Positions 7,793 through 15,674 of a DNA stretch of 17,410 nt are shown here, in pieces. Each line of letters starts with the position of its first letter. The stretch's first letter is position 1. Below the pieces are notes generated by a model. It was not told where the DNA came from. It made no database searches and saw only the letters and a list, made by a program, of their open reading frames with translations. Origin of the DNA: JAWPNA01 sp045402695 (GTDB lineage: Bacteria > Acidobacteriota > Polarisedimenticolia > JACPZX01 > DASXTC01); assembly GCA_045402695.1 (NCBI GenBank), contig JAWPNA010000184.1, positions 1 through 17,410 on the forward strand. Reading direction: 5' to 3'. The position numbers and the translations under genes are program-made.

Positions 7793-8962
7793 TTACGCGG
7801 CAGGTCCCTTGGCCACCTTCTCCATCGTGAGCCACCGGTTCGTCCCGCAGAAGAGCTGGTGCTTGCGCGTGACCGGCTCAGCGCCGGGCAGGGCCAGCTC
7901 CGTGAGCTGAAGATCGGCCAGCGCCTCCAGTCCACGCGAGCGGAACTCCCTCAGCGTGCGCTCCAGCGACATGCCCGCCGACCGGAATGAGATCAGCGTG
8001 GAGAACTGCAAGGCGTACCCGAGCTTCCCGAGCTGCGCGTTGGTGATGAGCGTGCCGTCCGACTTGGCCTTGCCCCAGTGCAGCGACGGCGACAGGTTGA
8101 AGCCCAGCATCTGTCGGGGGTAGTGCTTGTGGATCGCCTCGGCGAACTGCTGCGGGCCATCGAGCAGCGTGTCGTTGAACTCCGGCCAGATCACGTCCGC
8201 CACACCCAGCGATGCCGCCTCCAGCCCCCTCTCGATCGCGTGATCGATGCCGGCGCCGAGTCCCCCCGGCACGGCCCCGTCCACCGCGTCGGTGCGGGCG
8301 ATGATCACCACGTCCACCCCTGTCGCCTGGGCCGCCGCCTTCATGGCGATCAGCTTCTCGATCCACCTGGCGGTGGGCACCAGGACCTTGGCCCTCTTCA
8401 CGCCATGGTGGGCGACGACGTGGCCGCAGGTCCGCTCGGAGGGATCCTGGTCCTCCAGGTGGACGCCGGCCGCGCCCGCCCGGATCAACTCCCGCGTGAG
8501 GGTGAAGGTCTGCGTGGCGCCACCGAATCCCGCCTCGATGTCGGCGAAAATCGGCGGCACCTTCAGGAGGTCGCCCCCTGTGTCGTAGAAATGCGTGTCG
8601 CGCGTCCCCTCGATGCCCCGGATCAGCTCCCGCACGAGATCCACCATGGAGTGCGAGGGGTAGATGCCGATGTCCGGATACATGCTGTGGGCCACCGCGA
8701 GCTGCCACCCGCTGGCGTAGATGGCGTCGAACCCGAGTCTCGTGAGCAGCGAGGCCGTCAGCGCATCGTAGGCCCCCGCCGTGTGCAGATAGGACGCGTC
8801 GGGCCGGCGGTGCCTCTGCTCGAACCCGGCCCTCAGCAGAGCCCGCAGCTTGTCGGCGGGGTGCACCCGCTCGGGAGGCGCGTAAAGCTTCGCCATCTCC
8901 TCGGCGGGATAGGTCCACGTTTGCCTGTCCTGGATCGTCTCGACTGCGCTGTCCGCCGCCAT
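7793..8962 (-). CDS. aceA: Isocitrate lyase
   Basis: A 389-residue member of the isocitrate lyase/PEP mutase superfamily, expected to split isocitrate into glyoxylate and succinate, the first step of the glyoxylate shunt. Lyase-specific residues are present: SGW at 84-86; metal ligand D141 in ADIEAGFGG; catalytic C179 in the RTCGH loop (KKCGH in classic enzymes) with H181; R223 in IARTDA; N289/S291/S293 in FNLSPS; and T322 in FSTLISF. It is shorter than the E. coli enzyme (434) and diverges at the N-terminus, so it belongs to a separate branch. A perfect AGGAGGTGAT ribosome site fixes the ATG. It lies 24 bases after malate synthase in the same direction, so the two shunt enzymes are co-expressed. 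A 2-methylisocitrate lyase role is less likely given this partner. Confidence 0.88.
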   Translation of the reverse strand: MAADSAVETIQDRQTWTYPAEEMAKLYAPPERVHPADKLRALLRAGFEQRHRRPDASYLHTAGAYDALTASLLTRLGFDAIYASGWQLAVAHSMYPDIGIYPSHSMVDLVRELIRGIEGTRDTHFYDTGGDLLKVPPIFADIEAGFGGATQTFTLTRELIRAGAAGVHLEDQDPSERTCGHVVAHHGVKRAKVLVPTARWIEKLIAMKAAAQATGVDVVIIARTDAVDGAVPGGLGAGIDHAIERGLEAASLGVADVIWPEFNDTLLDGPQQFAEAIHKHYPRQMLGFNLSPSLHWGKAKSDGTLITNAQLGKLGYALQFSTLISFRSAGMSLERTLREFRSRGLEALADLQLTELALPGAEPVTRKHQLFCGTNRWLTMEKVAKGPAA

Positions 8963-8986
8963 CTCATCACCTCCTGGAATAGGCCA

Positions 8987-10675
8987 TCAGAAATCGCCCC
9001 GGTGGATCATCTCTTCGCAAAGCGTCCGGGCGCGCCGGTATCCCGCCTCGATCGCCATGAACTCGGGTTCTTCACGATGCTCCTTCAGGATCTTCTCCAG
9101 CTCTTCGTCGAACATGAGGGTCACGAGGCCCTGCGTGATACGCGTGCCTTCCTGGATCGCCACCGAGTGCCGCACGCGCTGGGCGATCATCAGGCGGTAG
9201 ATCCGATCGGTCGCGAGGTCCTCCATGAACCCGCCGATCACGGTTCCCTGCTGATCAACACCCTTGATGAGGCGGGCGCCGAGGCCTGCGAGGACACCGA
9301 AGCGGTATTCGATCACCGTCCGGACAGCGTCACGGGTTCCAGCCACACTGATGTGGTTCTGCACCGGAGGCGTCGGGGGCATGGCCGGCGCCGGAGTCAG
9401 ATCGGGATGCTCGGGCGCCTCCGGATGCGTCCTGTGGATCTGGTTGGGGGCGGGGAACTGGACAATGGCGACATCGTGCTGGTCGGGATGCCCCGTCCAG
9501 GCTCCGTCGAACCCCATGTCGGCCTCGTTGCGCTTGTCGATGGCGAGACGATCCAGGGCGCGCTGGTTGAGGGCCGGGTCCTTGCGATCGGGGAACAGCG
9601 CGGTCATCCCTCCGATGGCCAGCGCGCCGCGGCGGTGGCAGACATCCACGATGCGGGCCCTGATGTTCTGGAAGAACGGGATGTCGTGCGGGATCGTGTT
9701 GCGGTCCGGCAGGATCCACCCGGGATCGGCCAGCTTGAAGTGCAGGAGGCTGGCCATGTAGTCCCACCGGCCGAGGTTCAGCCCGATCACGTGCCGCCGC
9801 GTCGCGTGGAGGATCTCCTCCACCTGGTACGCTGCGGGAAGCGACTCGATCAGAAACATCACGCGCGTGATGCCCACGGGGATGTCGATCGCCTCCTCCA
9901 TGGCGGCGATCAGGTTGCTCCACCAGCCCGCCTCCTCGGCCGACTCGACCTTGGGGATGTAGAAGCAGAGCTTCCTCTGCGCCTCGATGTCAGCCACCGC
10001 GGCGCGCCGCTCGGCGGCCGTCTGGTAGAACACCATGGCGAGGTCGAAGATCGAGGCGGAGATCGGCGTCCCCGCAAGGACGTGCGACTCCGTCAGCTTC
10101 AGGCCGCGCGGCCGGTAGTAGATGACCTGGGGCCCGGGACTGATCGCCTGGACGCGGCCGGTGGCCGGATCGGTCCAGGTGAGGGTGCCCTTGATGGCGG
10201 CCACGGTGTTTTCCTGGGCCGCCCTCACGTGGACCCAATCAGCCGTGATGGAGTCCTCGCCGTCCGGCATGCAGCCCGGGTCCTTCGTGTTGCACATCGC
10301 GACCAGCAGCTTCGGATTGTCAGCCGGCCCGGTGATCTGGTTTCTTTGATCGAGTGCCCACTCGGGAAGCTCGATTCTCCACCGGCCGGTTCTCGCCTGC
10401 GAGTGAGCGAGATAGCCCGGCATCGTTCCGGCGTGCGCCGCGACCAGGCTCCTTGCGCGGGCGGCCAGCAGGATGGCCCGGTGCGGCTCGAACGTGGACA
10501 GCAGGGGTATCAAGAAGCGCCGGAATCCGGGAGGCAGGCCGTGCCCTTCGGTCCGGTCTCGATCCGTTCGTTCGATTCGTCTCTGCACCAGCGCCGGCGT
10601 CATCGCCACCGTGATCTCCCCCGCGAGCAGCCTGTGAGAGCAAGCCGCGTACCCCGATGATCCGGGCAGGGCCAC
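8987..10675 (-). CDS. aceB: Malate synthase (A type)
   Basis: A 562-residue cytoplasmic enzyme of the malate synthase A family that condenses glyoxylate with acetyl-CoA to malate. Catalytic landmarks are in place: R190 in YRPRGLKL, E277 in LIESLP, D305 in GRWDY, DGAWTGHP at 390-397, and the general-base aspartate D486 in MEDLAT. The usual FADFEDS metal-loop region reads MPDGEDS (136-142), and a proline-rich insert lies at about 416-440, so this is a divergent branch. The start is uncertain. GTG at 10675 gives the longest form; GTG at 10609 (just before an ATG at 10603) has GGGGGAG at a better distance and would remove 22 residues lacking family similarity. First structural gene of the shunt operon, 24 bases before aceA. 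A candidate promoter lies at 10735-10764. Confidence 0.88.
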   Translation of the reverse strand: MALPGSSGYAACSHRLLAGEITVAMTPALVQRRIERTDRDRTEGHGLPPGFRRFLIPLLSTFEPHRAILLAARARSLVAAHAGTMPGYLAHSQARTGRWRIELPEWALDQRNQITGPADNPKLLVAMCNTKDPGCMPDGEDSITADWVHVRAAQENTVAAIKGTLTWTDPATGRVQAISPGPQVIYYRPRGLKLTESHVLAGTPISASIFDLAMVFYQTAAERRAAVADIEAQRKLCFYIPKVESAEEAGWWSNLIAAMEEAIDIPVGITRVMFLIESLPAAYQVEEILHATRRHVIGLNLGRWDYMASLLHFKLADPGWILPDRNTIPHDIPFFQNIRARIVDVCHRRGALAIGGMTALFPDRKDPALNQRALDRLAIDKRNEADMGFDGAWTGHPDQHDVAIVQFPAPNQIHRTHPEAPEHPDLTPAPAMPPTPPVQNHISVAGTRDAVRTVIEYRFGVLAGLGARLIKGVDQQGTVIGGFMEDLATDRIYRLMIAQRVRHSVAIQEGTRITQGLVTLMFDEELEKILKEHREEPEFMAIEAGYRRARTLCEEMIHRGDF

Positions 10676-10734
10676 AAGGCAGCCCGTATCGCTTCAATCC
10701 ATTGATTCCCGGAGGGATAGCGGTGTTCGGGGGC

Positions 10735-10764
10735 GCTATACGCGGTTCAACGCCCAGTCGACAA
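10735..10764 (-). promoter_or_regulatory. Candidate sigma-70 promoter of the aceB-aceA operon
   Basis: On the minus strand TTGTCG (10764-10759) is separated by 18 bases from TATAGC (10740-10735). Each hexamer matches consensus at four of six positions. It would start transcription near 10728, about 50 bases before the long form of malate synthase. The 259-base gap between the regulator and aceB is the only sizeable one within the cluster, so a promoter is expected here. The match is modest and may be chance. Confidence 0.3.
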
Positions 10765-10787
10765 AACCGTCGGCTGGTGCTCTTGTT

Positions 10788-10803
10788 TCGACATTCATGT
10801 CGA
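10788..10803. repeat. Perfect inverted repeat upstream of aceB (possible operator)
   Basis: TCGACATTCATGTCGA: two perfect 7-base arms around a 2-base centre. It lies 24 bases upstream of the candidate -35 hexamer of the shunt operon, where an activator would bind. No T-run follows on either strand, so it is not an intrinsic terminator. Confidence 0.35.
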
Positions 10804-10826
10804 GCCTGAGGATGGGGGTCGGGACA

Positions 10827-10840
10827 CCCAGGATCCTGGG
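10827..10840. repeat. Perfect 14-base palindrome upstream of aceB
   Basis: CCCAGGATCCTGGG is fully self-complementary without a spacer, 23 bases further from aceB than the other inverted repeat. It lacks a T-run, so a terminator for the regulator gene is not supported. Given the GC content, chance is a real alternative. Confidence 0.25.
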
Positions 10841-10934
10841 CGCGCACAGACCAGGCCAATAAGCCGCTCCGGGCATGGGTTCACAGACAGCGCGGCAAAG
10901 GAGCGGCTCGACCGTTTCGTCGAACCAGGGCATA

Positions 10935-12482
10935 TCAGCGACGTATTTGTCGAGGCGAGCCGCCCGCCGGAGGCTTCACCTCGAGACGGAGCTTTCGCGC
11001 CTTGTAGCGCACCATCCGTTCGGAGATCCCCAGGATCCGCGCGGCCCGGCTCTGGTTGCCGCCGGCGTTGGCCAGCGCCTCGGTCAGGAGCTCCTTCTCG
11101 AGCTGGGCCACGGCAGTGCGCAGAGAGGGGGCGCGCCCCTTCCCCTGTCCCGCCGCCTGGATGTTGGGGGGAAGGTGATACGGATAGAGCGCCGGCCCGG
11201 CGCCCACCAGCACGGCTCTCTCAACCGCGTTCTCCAGTTCGCGCACGTTGCCGGGCCACGGGTACGCCATCAGGAGATCCAACGCCCCGGGAGAGAATCG
11301 CATCACCCGCTTCTTGTTGGCCGCCGCGCTGCGCTCCAGGAAGTGCTCCGCAAGGATCGGGATGTCGCTGCGCCGGTCCCTCAAGGGAGGCAGGTGGATC
11401 GACACCACGTTGAGACGGTAGTAGAGGTCCTCGCGGAAGGCGCCGCTTCCTACTGCGGCCTCCAGGTCCTTGTTGGTGGCGGCCAGCGCCCGGGCCGACG
11501 ACTTCAAGGTCTCGGTGCCGCCCACCCGCTCGAACTCCCGCTCCTGCAGGACCCGCAGGAACTTGGCCTGGGTCGCGGGCGACAGCTCCCCGATCTCGTC
11601 GAGGAAGATGGTCCCGTCGCCCGCCAGCTCGAAGCGTCCTTTCTTCCTCTCCAGCGCCCCGGTGAAGGCGCCGCGCTCGTGCCCGAACAGCTCGCTCTCG
11701 ATCAGCGTGTCGGGCAGCACCGCGCAGTTGACACGGATGAACGGGCGCAGCGCGCGGCCGCTCAGCGCGTGCACGGCGGCGGCCACCAGCTCTTTGCCCG
11801 TCCCGCTCTCGCCGCGGATGAGCACGGTGGCGTCCGAGCGCGCCACCTGCTCGGTCAGCTTGAACACCTCCTGCATGCGCGCGCTGTTGCCGATGATGTC
11901 CTTGAACTGCATGCGGCCGGCCGACCCGATCCCCGTCTCATCTCCGCGATCCGCCCGCCGGCCCCGGCCCGCTTCGCTACGATTCAGTAGCCGCACGAAC
12001 AATCCGACGATCGAGGCGATGCTGGTGAGGAAGCGGATATCATCGTCGAAGGAAGCGGCCCGGCTCACCGGCCGATCCACGCTCAGCGCCCCCGCGGTCC
12101 TGTCGCCGTCCAGGATCGGCACGCAGAGGAAGGCAACGTCTCCGGTCGCGTCGTGCGCCCCCGTGCGATTCAGAAACGCGGGCTCCTTGGAGATCCGCGG
12201 AACCACGACCGGCTCTCCCGAGGCCACCACCTGCCCGGTGACCCCCTCGCCCATTCCGTAGCGTCCCTTGCGGATCTGATCCTCGGACAGACCGTGGGCC
12301 GCCACAATGGTGACCTCCTTGCCTCCGGGACGCAGCAGGCTGATGGTGGCGCGCTGCATTTTCATCTGCCGCGCCAGAGTCTCCATCACGGCGTCGAGCC
12401 CTCGCTTGATGGACGTGGTCCTGCCCAGGGCCTGGCTGATCTCGTGGATGGCATAAAGCTCGTTGGAGGTCCTTCCTGCCAT
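10935..12482 (-). CDS. GAF-domain sigma-54-dependent transcriptional activator (NifA-like architecture)
   Basis: A 515-residue enhancer-binding protein. An N-terminal GAF sensor (about 10-168) precedes a AAA+ domain (about 193-430) with Walker A GESGTGKE (224-231), the sigma-54-contacting GAFTGA loop (271-276), Walker B TIFLDEIG (291-298) and the arginine-finger segment FREDLYYRL (349-357). A Fis-type helix-turn-helix (about 463-500) ends the protein. All parts for ATP-driven opening of sigma-54 promoters are intact. The Cys-rich interdomain linker of oxygen-sensitive NifA proteins is missing, and no nitrogen-fixation gene is near. GGGAG lies ahead of the ATG. It is read in the same direction as the aceB-aceA cluster, 259 bases upstream, which makes that cluster a possible target. 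I found no convincing sigma-54 promoter there. The ligand of the GAF domain is unknown. Confidence 0.88.
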   Translation of the reverse strand: MAGRTSNELYAIHEISQALGRTTSIKRGLDAVMETLARQMKMQRATISLLRPGGKEVTIVAAHGLSEDQIRKGRYGMGEGVTGQVVASGEPVVVPRISKEPAFLNRTGAHDATGDVAFLCVPILDGDRTAGALSVDRPVSRAASFDDDIRFLTSIASIVGLFVRLLNRSEAGRGRRADRGDETGIGSAGRMQFKDIIGNSARMQEVFKLTEQVARSDATVLIRGESGTGKELVAAAVHALSGRALRPFIRVNCAVLPDTLIESELFGHERGAFTGALERKKGRFELAGDGTIFLDEIGELSPATQAKFLRVLQEREFERVGGTETLKSSARALAATNKDLEAAVGSGAFREDLYYRLNVVSIHLPPLRDRRSDIPILAEHFLERSAAANKKRVMRFSPGALDLLMAYPWPGNVRELENAVERAVLVGAGPALYPYHLPPNIQAAGQGKGRAPSLRTAVAQLEKELLTEALANAGGNQSRAARILGISERMVRYKARKLRLEVKPPAGGSPRQIRR

Positions 12483-12485
12483 GCA

Positions 12486-12671
12486 TCATCTCCCTGATGG
12501 TTCACGGGATGCCCAGGCGCTGCCGGCGGTCAGGACCGCCAGATAGACGAACAGCAGGGTACTGAAGGCGTAAGTGGTCGACCCGACCACCAGCACCAGC
12601 ACGCGGGTCCATGCCACCTGAGTGGCGAACGAGGTGAACCCGGAACGGTCACGGCGGGATTCTACAACCGG
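12486..12671 (-). pseudogene. Remnant of a fused MFS/spermidine-synthase-type membrane protein
   Basis: Directly after the cysH stop, in the same frame, 61 sense codons run to a TGA four bases before the regulator start. The peptide contains QVAWTRVLVLVVGSTTYAFS, then TLLFVYLAVLTAGSAWASR. In the N-terminal membrane region of fused MFS/spermidine-synthase proteins I recall the pattern E.vWTR.L.L..GS..YAFS.....L.GLALGS, and the match is close. The rest of that 500-900-residue protein is absent on both sides, and the stretch has no proper start beyond in-frame GTG codons. It is best read as a leftover from a deletion that joined the sulfur and glyoxylate clusters. A functional one-helix peptide translated after cysH cannot be excluded. 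Confidence 0.5.
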
Positions 12672-13385
12672 CTACTTCGCTCTGTATACCGTCGGCGCGT
12701 GCAGTCCGCACTCCTTCAGGTCGGGCTGTTCCCACCACCAGCGGCCGGCCCGGATATCTTCACCCGGGGCCACCGCCCGCGTGCATGGCGAGCAGCCGAT
12801 GGAGGGGTACCCGCGATCGTGCAGAGCGTTGAAGGGGACATCGTTTGCCTTGATGTAGTCCCAGACCTGGGCATCGGTCCAGTCGGCCAAAGGGTTCAGC
12901 TTGAGCAGCCCCGGGCGCGTGGGATCGGTCTGGACCTTGTCGATGGAGCCGCGGGTGATGGCCTGCTCTCTTCGCAGACCGGTGATCCAGGCGTCGAGGC
13001 CGGCCAGAGCGCGATTCAGCGGCTCGACCTTGCGGATGGCGCAGCATTGCTTGCGGTTCTCGATGCTCGCGCGGAAGGAGTAGAGGCCTTTCTCGCGCTC
13101 GAGCGCTTCGACCGCTTCGCGGTCGGGGAAGTATGCCTCGATGGACACACCGTAGCGCGTGCGGACGCGCTCCATCACGTCGTAGGTCTCCTCGTGCAGC
13201 CGTCCGGTGTCGAGCGTGAAGATGCGGACGTCCTTGCGGATCCGCGCCAGCATGTCGATGACGACGACGTCCTCGGCGCCGAAGCTTGACGCGAATGAAA
13301 TGCGGGGGTGGAACCGCTCCAGGCCCCAGCGCAGCACCTCCTGGGCGGTCCCTGTCTGAACATCCTCCGTGAGCAGCGTGTCCAT
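12672..13385 (-). CDS. cysH: Adenylylsulfate (APS) reductase, assimilatory, thioredoxin-dependent
   Basis: A 237-residue cytoplasmic enzyme reducing adenylylsulfate to sulfite and AMP. It has the PP-loop nucleotide site SSFGAED (33-39), the TLDTGRLHEETY strand (58-68), a Cys pair C114/C115 and C198/C201, and the catalytic cysteine C226 in the terminal ECGLH. The CC...CxxC set binds a [4Fe-4S] cluster and marks APS reductases, as opposed to the cluster-free PAPS reductases of enterobacteria, so no APS kinase is required. GAGGAGG just ahead of the ATG gives a strong start. It is the fourth and last intact gene of the siroheme/sulfite operon, 48 bases after the sulfite reductase, and delivers that enzyme's substrate. 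Its tandem cysteines use TGC codons, unlike the operon leader peptide. Confidence 0.93.
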   Translation of the reverse strand: MDTLLTEDVQTGTAQEVLRWGLERFHPRISFASSFGAEDVVVIDMLARIRKDVRIFTLDTGRLHEETYDVMERVRTRYGVSIEAYFPDREAVEALEREKGLYSFRASIENRKQCCAIRKVEPLNRALAGLDAWITGLRREQAITRGSIDKVQTDPTRPGLLKLNPLADWTDAQVWDYIKANDVPFNALHDRGYPSIGCSPCTRAVAPGEDIRAGRWWWEQPDLKECGLHAPTVYRAK

Positions 13386-13433
13386 GATCCTCCTCGAATC
13401 AGGTCAATGATGAATGACACTCTTCCAACACGT

Positions 13434-15674
13434 TCATCCAGGGATCTCCGCGGGGGTCTGGTCGGTTCGCAGTTGCGCGAGACGGAGAAAAACTTTCCTT
13501 GATTCCGCGAGCAGATCCAACGCTCGGCCGTGGACCGCCTCGATGGCGCGGGGGTCGGGGGTGCGCGTGCGCAGCAGCGTTCCGATCTCCTCGTGCAGCT
13601 CGTTCCACAGATCGCTCGAGTGGCCTCGATCGATGATCCGCGCGCGCAGCTCGCAGACGCATTCGTAGTCCGATTCGGGGAACTTGCCCACCTCCTTCAG
13701 GAGCACGCGTGCCAGCGTGTACTGGCTCCTGTTGAAATTCGCGAGGGCATCGGCCCACTGCCCGCGCTGCATGAACAAGCAGGCCTGCAGCAGCTCCGCT
13801 TCGTAGTTATCGAAGGGCCCGTCGGCCACATCGGTGCCGGCTCCTGCGCACTCGCCGGTGCCGAGATCGTCGGTCGTGTAGGGAGCGCTCTGTCCCCAGT
13901 CAACGTACAGCTCCTCGGGAGCGTCATGATCCCTTTGTGCCAGCAACGGTTCCAGCGCCGCATCGATACTGGCCTGGGGAACCCGCGCGATGAAGTCCGA
14001 GAACGATTCTCCCGAGGTTTTCAGGCGGCGGTGGAGATCCAGAAGAGCCGCGACGGCGCGCGGGACCTTCCGCGCCGCGAGCTTGTACGCGGCCCTGCCG
14101 ATCCGTGCCTCGCCGTTGCCCACCTTTCCGCCCAGATGAAGCTGATAGGCCGGCACCTGCCGGGCGCCGACCCTCTTGGCCACTCCATGCAGCCCGATCG
14201 CGGCGATGTGATGCTGTCCGCAGGAATTGGGACAACCGCTGATCTTGATCGTGAGATCTTTCAGATCGGCCAGCTGTCCGGCGCCTCCTCCTGTCAGGGA
14301 AGCCAGCTCCGCGCGGATGGCGCGCGCCATCCCCTTGGAGGAGGTGATCCCGAGGTTGCAGGTGTCGGCGCCCGGGCAGCAGGTCACATCCAGGGCCGTG
14401 CCGGCGCCGATCTCCGCCAGCCCGCAGCCGCGCAGGCCTTCGTACAGGGCGCGCAGATCCTCGCGCTTCACGTCCGGCAGGACGAGGTTCTGGTTTATCG
14501 CGATGCGCGCGCCGTCCCCCCCGTCTCCGCCGAACCGGCTGACCAGATCGCCCAGGGCTCTCAGTCTGTGTGATTCGAGATCTCCCAGGGGCACCATCAC
14601 GGTCACCACGGCGCGCGCGGGGTCCTTGTGGGCGCGCACGCTGCAGGACCTCCAGAGCGCGAAGCTCTCATCCTCGACGAGGCCGTCGCCCGCCCGCCCC
14701 TCCGGCTCGGGGCGGGCCGACTCGTCATGTCCGTTCCTTCGCAGCGGCGGGCGGCCCCCCCAGTGCCAAGCGACGACAGGCGCGAACGTCTCGGGCACGT
14801 AGCGCCGCACATCCGCCTCCCGCCACTCTGGAGCGGCGAGGCCGGCCTTCGCCTCGGCCACCATCTCCTTGAACGCCTCGATGCCCGCGCGGTGGACCAC
14901 GAACTTGAGGCGCGCCTTCGCCTTGCTGCGGCGGTTGCCGTGATCGGCCGCCACTTTCAGGATCGCCTTCAGAGTGATCAGCAGCTCGCCCACCGGGACG
15001 AAGTGATCGAGGACTTGGGCGGTGAAAGGCGTCGCTCCCAGGCCGCCGCCCACCACCACCTTGAACCCGTACCGGACACGGCCCTCGCCCCGCTCGACGC
15101 GCCCCAGCAGCCCGATATCGTGGATCGCGGTGGCTGCGCAGTCCTCCGGACATGCCGACAGCGCGATCTTGAACTTGCGCGCGAGCTGCTGGCAAAAAGG
15201 ATTGCGCGTCAGGTAGGCATACGTCCCCAGCGCGTACGGACGCACGTCGAACTGCTCGTCCGCGATGAAGCCCGCGAGTGGGCAGGCCGTCACGTTGCGG
15301 ACGCTGTTGCCGCAAGCTTCGCGCGTCGTCAGCCCGACCTCCGCCAGCGAGCGCATCACCCGGGGGACGTCCGCCATCTTCACGAAGTGGAACTGGACAT
15401 CCTGCCTCGTGGTCAGGTGCGACATCCCGTTGCCGAACCGCTCTGCGATGTCGGCCATGCGCGAGAGCTGCCTTCCGCTCACGGAGCCGGCCGGAATCTT
15501 CACTCTCACCATCTGGACTCCCGGCTGTCTCTGACCGTAGATGCCGTGAGCCAGACGGAAGGAGCGGAACCTCTCCTCTCCCAGCTCTCCTCGCAGGAAG
15601 CGTCCCGCCTCGGTTTCGAAGTTGTCGATCTCGGCCGCAATGTCGCGACCGACCTCCGCCAACGTGGGGCTCAT
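13434..15674 (-). CDS. Ferredoxin-type assimilatory sulfite reductase with extra C-terminal helical domain
   Basis: A 746-residue siroheme/[4Fe-4S] enzyme of the nitrite/sulfite reductase family, expected to reduce sulfite to sulfide with six electrons. Cluster and siroheme ligands are C433/C439 (CPGADTC) and C481/C485 (GCPNSC). Substrate-side residues are R90 (TTRQDVQ), R126 (NSVRN) and K167/K169 in RKFK. Spinach-type nitrite reductases carry Asn in place of the second lysine, so RKFK together with adjacent cysH favours sulfite. No flavoprotein subunit gene is present, hence ferredoxin is the likely donor. After the reductase core (about 570 residues), residues 620-735 form an all-helical extension containing QACLFMQRGQWADAL and CELRARIIDRGHSSDLW. 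It is not part of the usual enzyme and vaguely resembles HEPN-type helical domains. The start overlaps the SUMT stop by four bases (ATGA), indicating translational coupling. Confidence 0.9.
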   Translation of the reverse strand: MSPTLAEVGRDIAAEIDNFETEAGRFLRGELGEERFRSFRLAHGIYGQRQPGVQMVRVKIPAGSVSGRQLSRMADIAERFGNGMSHLTTRQDVQFHFVKMADVPRVMRSLAEVGLTTREACGNSVRNVTACPLAGFIADEQFDVRPYALGTYAYLTRNPFCQQLARKFKIALSACPEDCAATAIHDIGLLGRVERGEGRVRYGFKVVVGGGLGATPFTAQVLDHFVPVGELLITLKAILKVAADHGNRRSKAKARLKFVVHRAGIEAFKEMVAEAKAGLAAPEWREADVRRYVPETFAPVVAWHWGGRPPLRRNGHDESARPEPEGRAGDGLVEDESFALWRSCSVRAHKDPARAVVTVMVPLGDLESHRLRALGDLVSRFGGDGGDGARIAINQNLVLPDVKREDLRALYEGLRGCGLAEIGAGTALDVTCCPGADTCNLGITSSKGMARAIRAELASLTGGGAGQLADLKDLTIKISGCPNSCGQHHIAAIGLHGVAKRVGARQVPAYQLHLGGKVGNGEARIGRAAYKLAARKVPRAVAALLDLHRRLKTSGESFSDFIARVPQASIDAALEPLLAQRDHDAPEELYVDWGQSAPYTTDDLGTGECAGAGTDVADGPFDNYEAELLQACLFMQRGQWADALANFNRSQYTLARVLLKEVGKFPESDYECVCELRARIIDRGHSSDLWNELHEEIGTLLRTRTPDPRAIEAVHGRALDLLAESRKVFLRLAQLRTDQTPAEIPG

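Noticed and set aside
10741..10755. GG-N10-GC spacing on the minus strand upstream of aceB, as a sigma-54 promoter
   Set aside because: Only the invariant GG and GC match; the rest of the TGGCACG-N4-TTGC consensus is absent.
10736..10933. 65-codon minus-strand reading frame starting one base after the regulator stop
   Set aside because: No family recognised, no ribosome-binding site, mixed codon choice, and it contains the palindromes and the candidate aceB promoter. Better read as the intergenic control region.
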